A stretch of 64,000 nt of DNA from CAVVYA01 sp963752345 (GTDB lineage: Bacteria; Pseudomonadota; Alphaproteobacteria; SMXQ01): contig CAVVYA010000015.1 in assembly GCA_963752345.1 (NCBI GenBank), positions 1 to 64,000 of the forward strand, in the 5' to 3' direction. Below are positions 1 to 10,384 of this stretch, piece by piece. The number at the start of each line of letters is the position of its first letter. The first letter of the stretch is position 1. The notes below the pieces were generated by a model. It worked only from the letters and a program-made list of their open reading frames with translations. It had not been told where the DNA came from and ran no database searches. The position numbers and the translations under genes were made by a program.

Positions 1-154
1 ACACGCAACAGGCCGCTCGGACACGACAGCACGATATCAAAAATCGCCGACGATTGTCGTCTTGCCTCCGCCGTGATCGCGCCTTAACATCGGTCGCGCG
101 CGGCGCAAATAGGATCGAGAGCTCGGCGCACGAAACCAAAACCTCGACGACCGA

Positions 155-801
155 GTGGGAACCGCTCCCCTTTTCGAGCAAGTCTCCTCGACCTGCCCAC
201 GGCGATTTCGCCGGAGCGGAGCCCGGTCGAAGCCCGATGGATCGCTGGCGTCCGCGCCGGCGATCATGCCGCGTTCGACGAGATGTTCCGTGGAACGGCT
301 GCCGACCTCTGCGACTTCGCCTACAGCTAGTGCATTCGAGCGCGGTCGCTGAAGAGTCGTGCAGGACGTCTTCTTCCGCATCTGGCAAGGACGCCGGGAG
401 TGGCAGCTTCGCGGAAGTCTCCGGACCACCTCTACTCGGCGACGCGAAACGCCTCGCTGAACTATCTGCGGCATGAGCGGGTGGAGCGCCGTTGGATCGA
501 GCGGATGTCGCGGGAGAGAACCCTCCGTTCGAAGTCGTCCGATCGAGCGCGGCCGGCTTCGAAGACTCGTGGTCACCGAAGAGTTGGCTACGCGGCCGCG
601 CGGGCCGTGCACAACTTCCTGAACGTTGTCAGCTCATCTACCGCTTGACCAGGCAGAACCATCGGCGGCAACGCCGAAGTTGCGGACATGCTCGAGATTT
701 CGGTACGCACCGTCGAGAACCAGGTAGGCATCGCGCTCAAGACGCTTCGCAAGCGTCTCGCGCATCTGCTCGTGGTTCACACGGAGCCCGGGAAAGCGTG
801 A
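155..801 (+). CDS. ECF-type RNA polymerase sigma factor (frameshifted)
   Basis: Pieces in different frames join into one sigma-70 family ECF factor of about 200 residues. Region 2 reads GDHAAFDEMFRGTAADLC then AEEVVQDVFFRIW once shifts are repaired, followed by YSATRNASLNYLRHERVERR. Region 4 reads LPERCQLIYRL then VADMLEISVRTVENQ, the helix-turn-helix that binds the -35 element. At least three single-base shifts interrupt it. The FecR-type gene just downstream is the usual partner, so the pair probably forms a cell-surface signalling switch. The start is uncertain because the N-terminus is not conserved. The stop is the TGA at 799-801. Confidence 0.7.
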
Positions 802-929
802 TCTGAGGGTCCACGGCCGGGCAGGTGTCTGTCACAATCGTGAGCGCCTCCTTACGCCTCCTTACCTGATGATCATTCCGTACACGTAAAATAAATGAAT
901 GACGAACAGTCATCCACACCGGAGATCAG

Positions 930-1973
930 GTGACCCGATTAGGTGCTTGGTTCGCCGGCGAGGTCTCGAGCGCCGAAGCGGCCGCGCTCGAGCGTTGGGC
1001 GGAGAGCGGCCCGGAACAACGTGCGCTCGTCCACGAAGCACGCCAGATGGGAGGCGACGGGGCAAGAGCGGCGCGACTGGGATGTGGACGCGATGTCGCG
1101 CCGGCTCGACGAGAAATCGCCCAAGAGGAGCAGCGGGCTCGATCCACTCTCGTCTTCGAACACTCGCAGCCGAGTGGATGAACGACAGCGGTCGGCCGAT
1201 CTGGAAACCTCCATCGCCGCGGTCGTCCTCATGGCCGTTGGCGCAGGGACGTTTCGCCCTCCTCTCCAAGCAGCAGTCAGCGGTCGGCGGCGCCCGCGAG
1301 GTTGTCACGGCGCGCGGGCAGCGCGCCACCGTGGAGCTCCGAGATGGGTCGCAGGTGACGCTCGGCGCCGATTCCCGGCTCACCATCCCCGCCGACTTCG
1401 GGGGCACGACGCGCACCGTGACGCTCGACGGCGAGGCGTATTTCGTCGTCACGCCAGACGCACGCCGTCCGTTCGACGTCCGGAGCGGGTTTGCCGTGAC
1501 CCGTGTCCTCGGCACGCGATTCGGCGTCCTTGGGCGATCGGACCGCGACGCTGTCGAAGTCATCGTGGCGAGCGGGAAGGTGGCGCTGCGCCGGATGGCG
1601 GATACGGCGTCGCGGTCGTGCTGACCACGGGCAGCGTGCGCGACTCCCCCGCAGCGGCCTGCCCGAGATCGAACGCGACGTCGCCGCGGATCGATTGCTT
1701 GCCTGGACCACCGGGAGCTCGTCTTCGATCGCACACCGCTTTCTGAAGTGGTGCGAACGCTGGAGCGGTGGTACGACGTACGCGTCGTCCTCGAGACTCC
1801 GCGATTGCCACTCGTCGGGTGACGGCGATCGTCCGAAGCGACCGACGCCAGCAGATGTCGTGCGCGCCGTCGCCCTCTCGTTGCACCTGGAGACGCGGCA
1901 GGAGGGTCTCGTCTTTCGGCTTCGGGCTGCGTCCAACGGCGAGCAGGAGCAGCGTCCGGCACGCCGTCCGTAA
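930..1973 (+). CDS. FecR-family anti-sigma factor (frameshifted)
   Basis: The GTG at 930 opens a short cytoplasmic part (MTRLGAWFAGEVSSAEAAAL) of the kind that binds ECF sigma factors. After shifts near 1080-1300 the periplasmic FecR domain appears: VTARGQRATVELRDGSQV, LDGEAYFVV and VLGTRFGVLG. The C-terminal part (ELVFDRTPLSEVVRTLERWY) matches the DUF4974-type secretin/TonB-like domain of FecR proteins. In this family the protein holds the sigma factor inactive until an outer-membrane receptor signals. No receptor follows; a sialidase-like gene does. At least four shifts are needed to join the pieces, so it could also be a decayed gene. Confidence 0.68.
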
Positions 1974-2080
1974 CGCCAACTCGCGAGACCGCGGTTCGCT
2001 GAGGAGGTATTGCCCCCGCTCGTGTCGTTCCTTCTGGCTGAGGACCGCAAGGGCGTGGACATCCATCGGGGAGATCGTAC

Positions 2081-3600
2081 ATGCGCATTCGCTCAGCGCC
2101 GCACTGGCTCGTGGCAGCGACGCTTCTGCTCGCCTCCGGACGCGCAATGGATGCGCAATCAGCCAGCACGCGATCCGACTCGGTGGCGCGCATCGTCGTT
2201 CACCCGGATTTTCTCGTCAGCCGGGACGGCGACCTCCCACACATCGAGATGATGATCGCCGCCAACCCGCGGAATGCGCGCAATCTTCGTCGGCGCGTCG
2301 ATCACCTACCTCGCGGCCCGAAGGCGGCCCGGCCTGCAAGACGTACGCGACCTTCGACGGTGGGTATAGCTGGTCCGACGCGACCTTCGCCGATCTCCAG
2401 GCGTACGGCGCCGGGGATCCGCAGGTGGCCTTCACGCCTAACGGCACGGCCATCTTCTCGTGCCTCGCCTTCATCAAGGACAACGCTCGGCGCACCCGGG
2501 CGGCGCTCTACGTTATCGCTCCGAGGACGGCGGACGAACGTGGTGAAGCCCGTCGATCTCGGTTACTCGTACGATCACCAATGATCGCCGTGGATCGCAC
2601 CGTCGGCCGGTTTGCCGGACGCATTTATATGAGCACGCTCTACGGCCGAGAGTATAACCTCGGGCTGTTTCGGTCCAGCGACGACGGGAGAACGTCGACG
2701 GGCCGGTGAAGTTCGTCGACGGGGGCGGCCATGGCGTCAACGTGCAGCAGATGGCGGTCTTCAGCGACGGTACGCTCCTCGCGACTCGGGCGGACTTTCC
2801 GATGAGCGTCGCGCAGGAGAAGACCTGGCGCGGCAGCCGCTTTATTGGGACGGCATCGAGCGAGGACGGCGGCGTAGCTTCTCGCAGCCGCGTGAAGGAC
2901 CGGCGCGCCTGCGTCTCACGCGCGACCACCCCGACGTGCGGCTGTCCTCGGATCCCGGCTCGCCGTGGACCCGAGCCCGGCTCATCGTGACCGGAATCTC
3001 GTCTGGACCGACTTCAGCGCGGGGGCCCTTCGGATCGTGATCAGCCGCTCCGACGATCGCGGCGCGACCTGGTCGGACGCTCGCCCGGTGGATCCCGGCA
3101 AGCCTAACGCCGGCAAGCAATTCATGCCGCGACTCGCCGTGCGTGCCGATGGAGTGATCGGCGTCTCGTTCTTCGACACACGTGAATCGGCCGGAGGCGA
3201 CCGGGTGGCATGAGTACTTCACCGCCTCGGTCGACGGCGGTGAGACGTTTCTCCCGCCCGTACGCGTGTCGGGCGAGCTCTCGCGCCCACTCGGCGCCGG
3301 GAATCTGCGCGTCGAGCCGCTCGCGTTCACCGGGCCCGACGGCGTGCTCAGCCTCTCGTTTCTCTCCGCTGCCCGGCATTGGGGGAACGGTGGCGACTAC
3401 CTCGGCCTAACGAGTGACGCGCAGGGGACCTTTCATCCGCTGTGGCCGACTGGGCTGCATCACATGGTGGAAACGCCCGCGATCGTGCGCAAGATCGTGT
3501 GGGCGCCGGAGAACGGATACGACGCCGTGATCTCGAGCAACACCTTCGATCCCGGCGTGGACGGCGGCAGGCTTGCGGTCTACATCCCCGTGATCGGACC
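2081..3600 (+). CDS. Exo-alpha-sialidase/BNR-repeat-like exported protein (frameshifted, 3' end lost)
   Basis: It begins with a signal peptide (MRIRSAPHWLVAATLLLASG, cleavage near AMDAQ). The mature part shows repeated Asp-box style beta-propeller motifs: FDGGYSWSDATF, RSSDDGRTSTG, SRSDDRGATWSDARPVD and SVDGGETFLPPVRVSG. These are typical of sialidase or neuraminidase-like propellers, which may cleave glycans or only bind. Five or more frame changes interrupt it. Recognisable text ends around GVDGGRLAVYIPVIG near 3595, where it joins unrelated coding sequence, so the end given is the junction and not a stop codon. Confidence 0.62.
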
Positions 3601-3604
3601 GTGC

Positions 3605-4041
3605 GGACGGGGATGCACGCGGCGCTCACCCTTGCCGACCGCATCGGCGTCACCGTGCCGCTGGCGAGCCATGTGCCCTATACCCGGCGCATCATCCGGT
3701 CCTACGGCATGGAGCGTTTCGTCAGCGGCATGCTGCCGATCGGGGTTTACGGCAAGGATACCCGGCGCGCAAGGCAGGAGATCTTCGACATCACGGTCGG
3801 CCTGATCCGCAAGCTGGTCGATGAAACCGGCGCAGAGATCATCCTACCCCTGGGCGGCGCCCTGATCCCCTATGTGGTCGATACCAAGGACCTGGAGAAG
3901 GCCGCCGGGGTGCCGGTGCTCAACACCAAGGCAATCGGCATCCGGTTCGCCGAAATCTGCGTGTCCCAGCGTATGACCCAGAGCCCGCTGACCTACCCTC
4001 GCGCGAAGCTGCATTACGAGGATTTCGTCAATAAGATGTGA
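3605..4041 (+). CDS. Asp/Glu racemase-like protein, C-terminal part only
   Basis: From TGMHAALTLADRIG to the stop after HYEDFVNKM the frame reads as the C-terminal two thirds of an Asp/Glu/hydantoin racemase-family protein. The active-site neighbourhood ILPLGGALIPYV stands where the second catalytic Cys-containing loop normally lies (usual form LGCT), with no cysteine there. It is therefore likely a related isomerase or a non-racemase member. The N-terminal part and the first catalytic loop are missing because the sequence changes at about 3600. About 145 residues remain out of the usual 220-250. Confidence 0.6.
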
Positions 4042-4175
4042 GGCGGGGCGGCGAAAATCCGCTGAAAAGCCGCTCATTTGGATAGGTGAGTGGCTTGCAC
4101 CCGAACCCAACGGAGCCTGCATCGTTTGCTACTAGGTTAGGCTGAACAAACCCCAAGGGGGGCAGGAGGCGGCCC

Positions 4176-5845
4176 TTGCTCATCGAAAAGCTCAAGGCGG
4201 CGTTGGAGACGGTGCTCTGGGAAGACCCGGCGAGGGCGCCGCTGTGGCGCCGGGTGCTGCTGTGGCCCGCCGCATCTTCTATGCGGTGATCCGCGAGCTG
4301 GCGGAGGGCCAGCTCAACCTGCGCGCCATGAGCCTGGTCTATACCACGCTGCTCTCCCTGGTGCCGCTGCTCGCCATCACCTTCTCGGTGCTCAAGGGCT
4401 TCGGCGTGCATAACCAGATCGAGCCCCTGCTGCTGCATGCCTTCGCGCCGCTCGGCGACCAGGCCCAGGAGGTCGTCAGCCGCATCGTCGGCTTCGTCAA
4501 CAACATGCAGGTCGGCGTGCTCGGCTCGGTCGGGCTCGGGCTGCTGCTTTTCACCGTCATCTCGCTGATGCAGAAGATCGAGCGCTCGCTCAACGACATC
4601 TGGCAGGTGCCTCAGGACCGGCCGTTCGCCGAGCGCTTCAGCGGCTATCTCAGCATCCTGCTGATCGGTCCGGTGCTGGTGTTTACCTCGCTCGGCGTGA
4701 CGGCCTCCATCGGCCACTCCTCCGTCGTCCAGTCGATCGCCAGCATCGAGCCGTTCGGCGCCGCGCTGCAGGCGGCCGGACGGGTCGTGCCCTATCTCAT
4801 GGTCATCGTGGCATTCACCCTGATCTACAAGCTGATGCCCAACACGCGGGTGCGCTGGCTCCCGGCGCTGGTCGGCGGCATCCTCGCCGGCGTGCTGTGG
4901 GAGACCGTGGGGTGGGCGTTCGCCGCCTACGTGGTGCGCTCGAGCAATTATCCGGCGATCTATTCGGCCTTCGCCACGCTGCTGCTGTTCATGATCTGGC
5001 TCTATGTTTCGTGGTTGATCCTGCTGATCGGCGCGGCGGTGGCGTTCTATCACCAGCATCCCGAATATGTCGGCGCCCGGCGCGCGCAGCTGCTGCTCAG
5101 CGTGGGCGCCCAGGAGCGGCTGGCGCTGGCGGTGGCCGCACTGATCGCCCGGCATTTCTGCATCAGCGAGCCGCCGTGGACGCTGAACGACCTGGCGCGG
5201 CGCTTCCAGGTACCCGAAAAGATCGTCGTCAATCTGCTCGATATCCTGCAGCGCTGCCACTACGTGACGGCGACGCGGGACGAGCCCCCCGGTTATCTGC
5301 CGGCGCGGCCGCCCGAGACGATCGGCGCCGCCGAACTGCTCGCCGCCGTGCGCAGCGATGGTCGTGGCGACCGCCGCATGAGTATCGGGCTCGCCGGCCA
5401 GCCCGCCGTCATGCGCGCGGCCGAGGAAGCCGAGGCCGCCATGCTGGCGGCGCTCGCCGGCCTGACACTCAGGGACCTGGCGCTCGACGAGGGGACCGCC
5501 GAGGGCACCCCCGAGGACCCCATCCTGGGGCCGAGGACGGGCCCTGAGGGGCGCCGGTCTGACGCGACCGCTGTCGCGGGCGTGTCGGCGACGCCGGCCA
5601 CCGAGCCGCTGCAGCCCAGACGACGCCCGGCCGCAGGGCAGGCGCGGGAAGACGAGCAGGCCGCGGCGGCGGCGCGCCCGGCGGATCTCTCGCAGGAGGA
5701 GTTGGACCGCCGCCTGCAAGGCCGGTCCGCCGACCGCGGGACAACCGAGCAGGACCACGAGCGGCACGAGCCGATCTTCGGCACCGCGGCGCGCAGCGCG
5801 GGAGTTCTGATCCGGTGGTTACCTTATCCCTCGGCCGGCCATTGA
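4176..5845 (+). CDS. YihY/BrkB-family (UPF0761) inner-membrane protein
   Basis: This is a polytopic membrane protein of the YihY/virulence factor BrkB family. Conserved stretches include MSLVYTTLLSLVPLLAITFS and, near residue 230, YPAIYSAFATLLLFMIWLY. About six hydrophobic segments are followed by a cytoplasmic winged-helix-like region and a charged, low-complexity tail of about 140 residues. The likely start is the TTG at 4176, 5-10 bases after a GGAGG, reading LLIEKLKAALETVLWEDP. One base appears to be lost near 4265 (WPA to RIFYAVIREL), so without correction the frame starts at 4244. The molecular role of the family is not settled (envelope or RNase-BN annotations are historical). Confidence 0.85.
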
Positions 5846-5924
5846 CGGCGCTCAGCGCCCATTCCATGTTTAAGGCGCAGACGCAATGGCTCGGTGTCCG
5901 GGCATTTCGGTCGGAGGACAGGAC

Positions 5925-6284
5925 ATGACAGCACGGCAGCGGATCACGACGGGCCTCGGAACGGTGGTTCTGGGCGGGATCTTGACCGCCTTCGTCGCAT
6001 TCGAGTCGATGGCCGGCGCCAGCGAGGTGCGGGCGGGTTCCGGCGCTGCCGCGCCGATGCTCGTGCTCGAGCAAGGCGCCGACAACCGCGCCCCCGTGGA
6101 CCTGGCGCGCGAGGGCATGGCAAAGATGCTGCAAGCCCTCGACAAACTGGTCGAATCGATTCCGCAGTATCGATTGCCGGAGATCACCGAGAACGGCGAC
6201 ATCATTCTGCGCCGCAAGAAGGCCGATGTGCCGGTCCCACCGGTCCAGCAGCAGCCCAACAGTCCCGATAACCGCGCCATCTGA
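5925..6284 (+). CDS. Small exported or membrane-anchored hypothetical protein
   Basis: A protein of 119 residues. The ATG at 5925 is preceded by GGAGGACAGGAC, a good ribosome binding site. Residues 7-30 form one hydrophobic segment (LGTVVLGGILTAFVAFESMA) that could be a signal peptide or anchor. The rest is polar, with a Pro-rich C-terminus (VPVPPVQQQPNSPDNRAI). I do not recognise the family. It lies between the BrkB gene and the glycan locus with about 180 bases before pseB, so it is probably a separate unit. Confidence 0.6.
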   Translation: MTARQRITTGLGTVVLGGILTAFVAFESMAGASEVRAGSGAAAPMLVLEQGADNRAPVDLAREGMAKMLQALDKLVESIPQYRLPEITENGDIILRRKKADVPVPPVQQQPNSPDNRAI

Positions 6285-6467
6285 CCGCCCGCGCAGGTTT
6301 GCGACCTCTCGCTATCCGGCGGGCGATAGTCCATATTACCGCGAATTTTAAACGGCCGACATATGCTGGATGCGCTTTGCACGCTATCCAGCCTGCGGCA
6401 TAGATGCGTCACCGGAACTCGCTCTTGAGCCCTATCTCTCCCGCCTCTCGAAAAAACGGATTTCGTA

Positions 6468-7470
6468 ATGAAGTTGTTTGACGGTAAAACTGTCCTCGTC
6501 ACTGGGGGCACCGGCTCTTTCGGCCGCCAATTCGTGCGTACGGTGTTGGCGACCTGCCAGCCGAGGAAGGTCATCATCTTCTCGCGCGACGAACTGAAGC
6601 AGTTCGAGATGGCGCAGGAGTTCAACGCGCCGCAGATGCGCTTCTTCATCGGCGACGTGCGCGATCGCGATCGGCTGGTGCAGGCGTTCGACGGCGTCGA
6701 CTACGTGGTGCACGCCGCCGCGCTCAAGCAGGTTCCGGTCGCCGAATACAATCCATTCGAATGCATCAAGACCAACATTCATGGGGCCGAGAACGTTATC
6801 CAGGCCGCACTCGCGAGCGGGCGTCGCAAAGGTGGTGGCCCTGTCCACCGACAAGGCGGCAAACCCGATCAATCTCTACGGCGCGACGAAGCTGGCCTCC
6901 GACAAGCTGTTCATCGCTGCCAACAACGTGGTCGGTTTGCGCAAGACCCGGTTCAGTGTCGTCCGTTATGGCAACGTTGTCGGTTCGCGCGGCTCTGTTG
7001 TGCCGTTCTTTCAGCAGCTGCTGGCCGGCGGCGCGAAATCTCTGCCGATCACCGACGCGCGCATGACCCGGTTCTGGATCACACTTCAGCAGGGCGTGGA
7101 TTTCGTGCTCCGGGCCTTCGACCGTATGCACGGTGGTGAGATTTTCGTGCCGCGGATCCCGTCTTCGCGCATCGTTGACCTTGCCGCGGCACTCGCTCCC
7201 GGGGTGGAGCAGACGATCGTCGGCATACGGCCCGGCGAAAAGCTTCATGAAGTCATGTGCCCGGCGGATGATTCGCATCTGACCCTGGAATTCAAGGATC
7301 ACTACGTCATTCAGCCGTCGATCACCTTCGTCGAGCACCCCGATTACAAAACCAACGGATTGAATGAAAGGGGCGGGCCGGTCGATACGTCTTTCGAGTA
7401 CAATTCCGGAAGCAACCCGCACTTTCTGACGGTGCAAGAGATTCAAGCCATGCTGAAGGACACGGCATGA
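6468..7470 (+). CDS. pseB: PseB-type UDP-GlcNAc 4,6-dehydratase (inverting), frameshifted
   Basis: First enzyme of pseudaminic acid synthesis: it dehydrates UDP-GlcNAc and inverts C5. The N-terminus has the Rossmann motif VLVTGGTGSFGRQFV and the family block DYVVHAAALKQVPVAEYNPF. After one inserted G near 6825 the second half continues KVVALSTDKAANPINLYGAT, which contains the catalytic Y-x-x-x-K-like segment, and ends at a TGA that overlaps the next ATG by four bases (ATGA, 7467-7470). At about 333 residues after repair it has the usual length. It heads the glycan locus; 180 bases of non-coding DNA precede it, where the operon promoter should lie. Confidence 0.92.
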
Positions 7471-8639
7471 TCCCCTACGGGCGGCAGGATATTAACGACG
7501 ACGATATCGCCGCCGTCACGGATGTCCTGAAATCCGACTGGCTGACCCAAGGACCGCTGATTCCCGCGTTCGAGCGCGTCACTGAGCACTGCCGTGGAGG
7601 CGAAGCATGCGGTCGCCGTCGCGAACGGCACCGCCGGGCTGCATCTCGCCTATCTGGCCTTGGGATTGGGCCCGGAAGATTGGCTTTGGACCGTGCCCAA
7701 CACGTTCGTGGCCACCGCGAATGCCGCGCTCTATTGCGGCGCGCGGGTCGATTTCGTCGACATCGATCCCGATACCTATTTAATGTCGGTCGAGGCCTTG
7801 TCCGCTCAAGCTGCAGCGCGCCGAACGCGATGGCCGGCTGCCGAAGATCGTAGTGCCCGTGCATTTCGCCGGCCAATCCTGTGACATGCGTGCGATCCAC
7901 GCAACTTGCAGAGAAATATGGCTTTCGCGTTGTCGAAGATGCTTGTCATGCGGTGGGGGCCGACTATCTGGGCGGAAAGGTCGGCGACGGCCGCTTTTGC
8001 GATATCGCCGTGTTCAGCTTCCATCCGGTCAAGATCATCACCACGGGCGAGGGCGGCGCGCTGACCACCAACGATGCGGGCTTGGCCGCCCGCTTGACCG
8101 AATTGCGCAGCCACGGCATCACGCGTGATCCTTCGCGCATGACCCATGACTCTGAGGGGCCCTGGTTCTACCAGATGGTCGAACTCGGGCTGAACTATCG
8201 GCTTACCGACCTGCAGGCGGCGCTCGGCATCAGCCAGATGCGGCGTCTCGATGCCTTTGTCGCGCGGCGCCGGGCATTGGCGCAGCGCTATGACAAGTCT
8301 CTGCGAAACTTGCCGCTAACTTTGCCGCGGCAGCACGCGGACGGCCGCTCCGCCTATCACCTCTACCCCATCTGCCTGCGGTTGGATCAGATCAAATGGT
8401 CGCGCCGGCAGGTTTTCGAAGCCTTGCATACGGGCGGCATCGGCGTGCAGGTCCACTATATTCCGGTGCATCTGCAGCCTTACTACCGCGCCTTCGGCTT
8501 CATGCCGGGCGATTTTCCCGAAGCCGAACGGTATTACCGAGGCGCCATTTCAATTCCCCTCTTTGCCGCGATGACCGACGACGAGCAGGATACGGTCATC
8601 GCGGGCTTACGCGAGACTCTCGCACGTGCCGCCGGCTGA
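7467..8639 (+). CDS. pseC: PseC-type UDP-4-keto-sugar aminotransferase, frameshifted
   Basis: PLP aminotransferase of the DegT/DnrJ/EryC1 fold that aminates C4 of the PseB product. It opens with IPYGRQDINDDDIAAVTDVL and SDWLTQGPLIPAFE. Further motifs are AVANGTAGLHLAYLALG, VVEDACHAVGADY and the internal aldimine lysine in FSFHPVKIITTGEGGALTT. Two frame changes (about 7590 and 7830) split it. It is translationally coupled to pseB through ATGA. The next gene starts inside its last codons (GTG at 8626). Confidence 0.92.
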
Positions 8640-9595
8640 TACCGCCCCGCCGGTTGCGCGCCTGGCACTCGGCACAGCGCAATTCGGCTTGGCCTACGGC
8701 ATTTCGCATGACGGCGGAGCGGTGCCTATCTGGGAAGTCGAAGACATTCTCGTCGCCGCGCGTGACGCGGGAATCGCGATGCTCGACACCGCGACCGCCT
8801 ATGGCGAAAGCGAAAGCGTGCTCGGACAACTCGGCCACGTCAGCTCCGCATTCGACATCGTCACCAAAACGCTGCCCATTCGTTCTGGGGACCTGACGTC
8901 GGCCGATCTCAGCGCCATTGACGACAGCTTTCACCGCTCGCTTGCGCGTTTGAAGAGGGAACGGGTGGGCGTTCTGCTTGCCCACGAAGCCGCCGATCTC
9001 CTGGCCAAGAACGGCGACCGGCTCTGGGCGCTCATGGATGGATACCGCGCCGACGGGTCTGGCCGGGCGCATCGGCGTCTCGGTCTACGACGCGGGCCAG
9101 ATCGCCGCAGTGCTGGAACGATTTCCGGTCGAAGTGATCCAATTCCCGATCAGTGTCTTCGATCAGAGGCTGATTGAAGACGGAACGCTAGGGCGTCTCG
9201 CCGCGCGAGGGATCGAAATCCACGCCAGATCGCTCATCTTGCAAGGGCTCCTGCTCATGACGGAGAATGAAGTCGCGGAGCGCCTGCCGCGGGCGCTGCC
9301 GGCGTTCCGCCGCTGGCACGTGGCCTGCGCGAACGCCAACGTGCCACCGCTGACGGCAGCCCTCGGTTTCGGGTTGGCGCGACCCGAGATCGCCCGCCTC
9401 GTGATCGGGGTGCATTCCCATCAGCATCTGGCGGAGTGCTTGGCTGCGGCGAAACAGGCCGTGACAAGCCACCGGCCACAACTGGATTGGCCGAGGCTTG
9501 CCTGCAACGATCCCGATATCGTCGATCCGCGGCGCTGGAACTGGTCGACCACCAAGTTCATGGACCAGGCGCACCAGCCAGGCCACAAACCATGA
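8626..9595 (+). CDS. Aldo/keto reductase, frameshifted
   Basis: NADPH-dependent oxidoreductase of the aldo/keto reductase superfamily. LALGTAQFGLAYG starts the barrel. The catalytic set is visible: Asp and Tyr in MLDTATAYGESE, Lys in IVTKTLP and His in VLLAHEA. A one-base insertion near 9060 splits it before GRIGVSVYDAGQI. Reductases of this type often sit in Pse/Leg-type loci beside a SpsF-like cytidylyltransferase and a class III aminotransferase, as here, and the three may act together on a side building block. The substrate cannot be read from the sequence. Confidence 0.85.
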
Positions 9596-10344
9596 TCCTC
9601 GGGATTGTCCAGGCGCGGGTTTCATCGTCCCGTCTGCCAGGCAAGGTGCTCAAGCCGCTCGTCGGCCAACCCATGATCTTGCGGCAGATCGAGCGCATCC
9701 GGCGGGCGAGTCTCATCGATCGATTGGTGCTTGCGACCAGCGTCGATCCGAGCGACGACCCGCTCGTCGAATTGGCCGGGCGCCACGATATTCTGATCCA
9801 TCGCGGGTCTCTCGATGACGTGCTCGCCCGCTTCATGGGTGCGGCGCAGCCTCATCGGCCCGCTTGGGTGGTGCGCCTGACCGGAGACTGTCCGCTCGCC
9901 GATCCTCAAGTCATCGACCAGGTAATCGAGGAAACACTGGCGGTTGGGGCCGAGTACGGGTCCAACACGATAGATCCAACCTATCCCGATGGCCTCGATG
10001 TTGAAGTCGTGCGCTATGGCGTGCTCGAGGCTATCGCGGAAGAGCCGCGCACGACGGCGGAACGGGAGCATGTGACACTGGCGATCCACCGCCGGCCGGA
10101 TCGCTTCAAGCTGCACAGCGTGACGCGAACGCCGGATATCTCGCACCTCCGCTGGACGGTGGACAACCCGGAGGATTTCGAGTTGGTTCAACGGATCTAC
10201 GAAGCGCTGTATCCTGCCAATCCGGCGTTCACCACGGCAGACGTGCTGGCACTGCTAGCGCGCCATCCGAAATGGCTGGAGCTGAATGCCGGCTTTGTCC
10301 GCAACGAGGGTTTGGCAAAATCCTTGAAGCAGGAAAAGCCGTAA
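9592..10344 (+). CDS. SpsF-type cytidylyltransferase domain protein
   Basis: A protein of 250 residues starting MILGIVQARVSSSRLPGKVL, the nucleotide-binding signature of COG1861 (SpsF-like) sugar cytidylyltransferases. RLTGDCPLADPQVID carries the metal-binding Asp. It overlaps the reductase by ATGA. No classical PseF or NeuA (with a PARGGSK signature) is present in the window, so this enzyme is the best candidate for making the CMP-activated sugar. Alternatively it activates a different building block and PseF lies elsewhere. Confidence 0.85.
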   Translation: MILGIVQARVSSSRLPGKVLKPLVGQPMILRQIERIRRASLIDRLVLATSVDPSDDPLVELAGRHDILIHRGSLDDVLARFMGAAQPHRPAWVVRLTGDCPLADPQVIDQVIEETLAVGAEYGSNTIDPTYPDGLDVEVVRYGVLEAIAEEPRTTAEREHVTLAIHRRPDRFKLHSVTRTPDISHLRWTVDNPEDFELVQRIYEALYPANPAFTTADVLALLARHPKWLELNAGFVRNEGLAKSLKQEKP

Positions 10345-10384
10345 CCAGGCGAGCGAATCGCCTGCCATCAACACAGGTTTGCCG

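Larger units (their letters stand above)
1..3600. other. Foreign-looking segment, probable chimeric contig end
   Basis: This block carries three plus-strand genes (ECF sigma factor, FecR anti-sigma factor, sialidase-like protein) whose domain style recalls Gemmatimonadota or Bacteroidota rather than the alphaproteobacterial genes to the right. Every gene is broken several times by single-base shifts, more densely than elsewhere. The sialidase frame has no natural end: near 3600 the text changes to the interior of an Asp/Glu-racemase-like gene. A recent transfer could give the same gene content, but a gene-body-to-gene-body fusion plus the error density makes a misassembly more likely. Confidence 0.6.

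Noticed and set aside
910..2193. 427-residue minus-strand frame
   Set aside because: Antisense to the FecR-type gene, Arg/Ser-rich with no motif.
4028..5767. 579-residue minus-strand frame
   Set aside because: It lies antisense to the clearly conserved YihY/BrkB gene, is rich in Arg, His and Gln, and shows no domain: a high-GC shadow.
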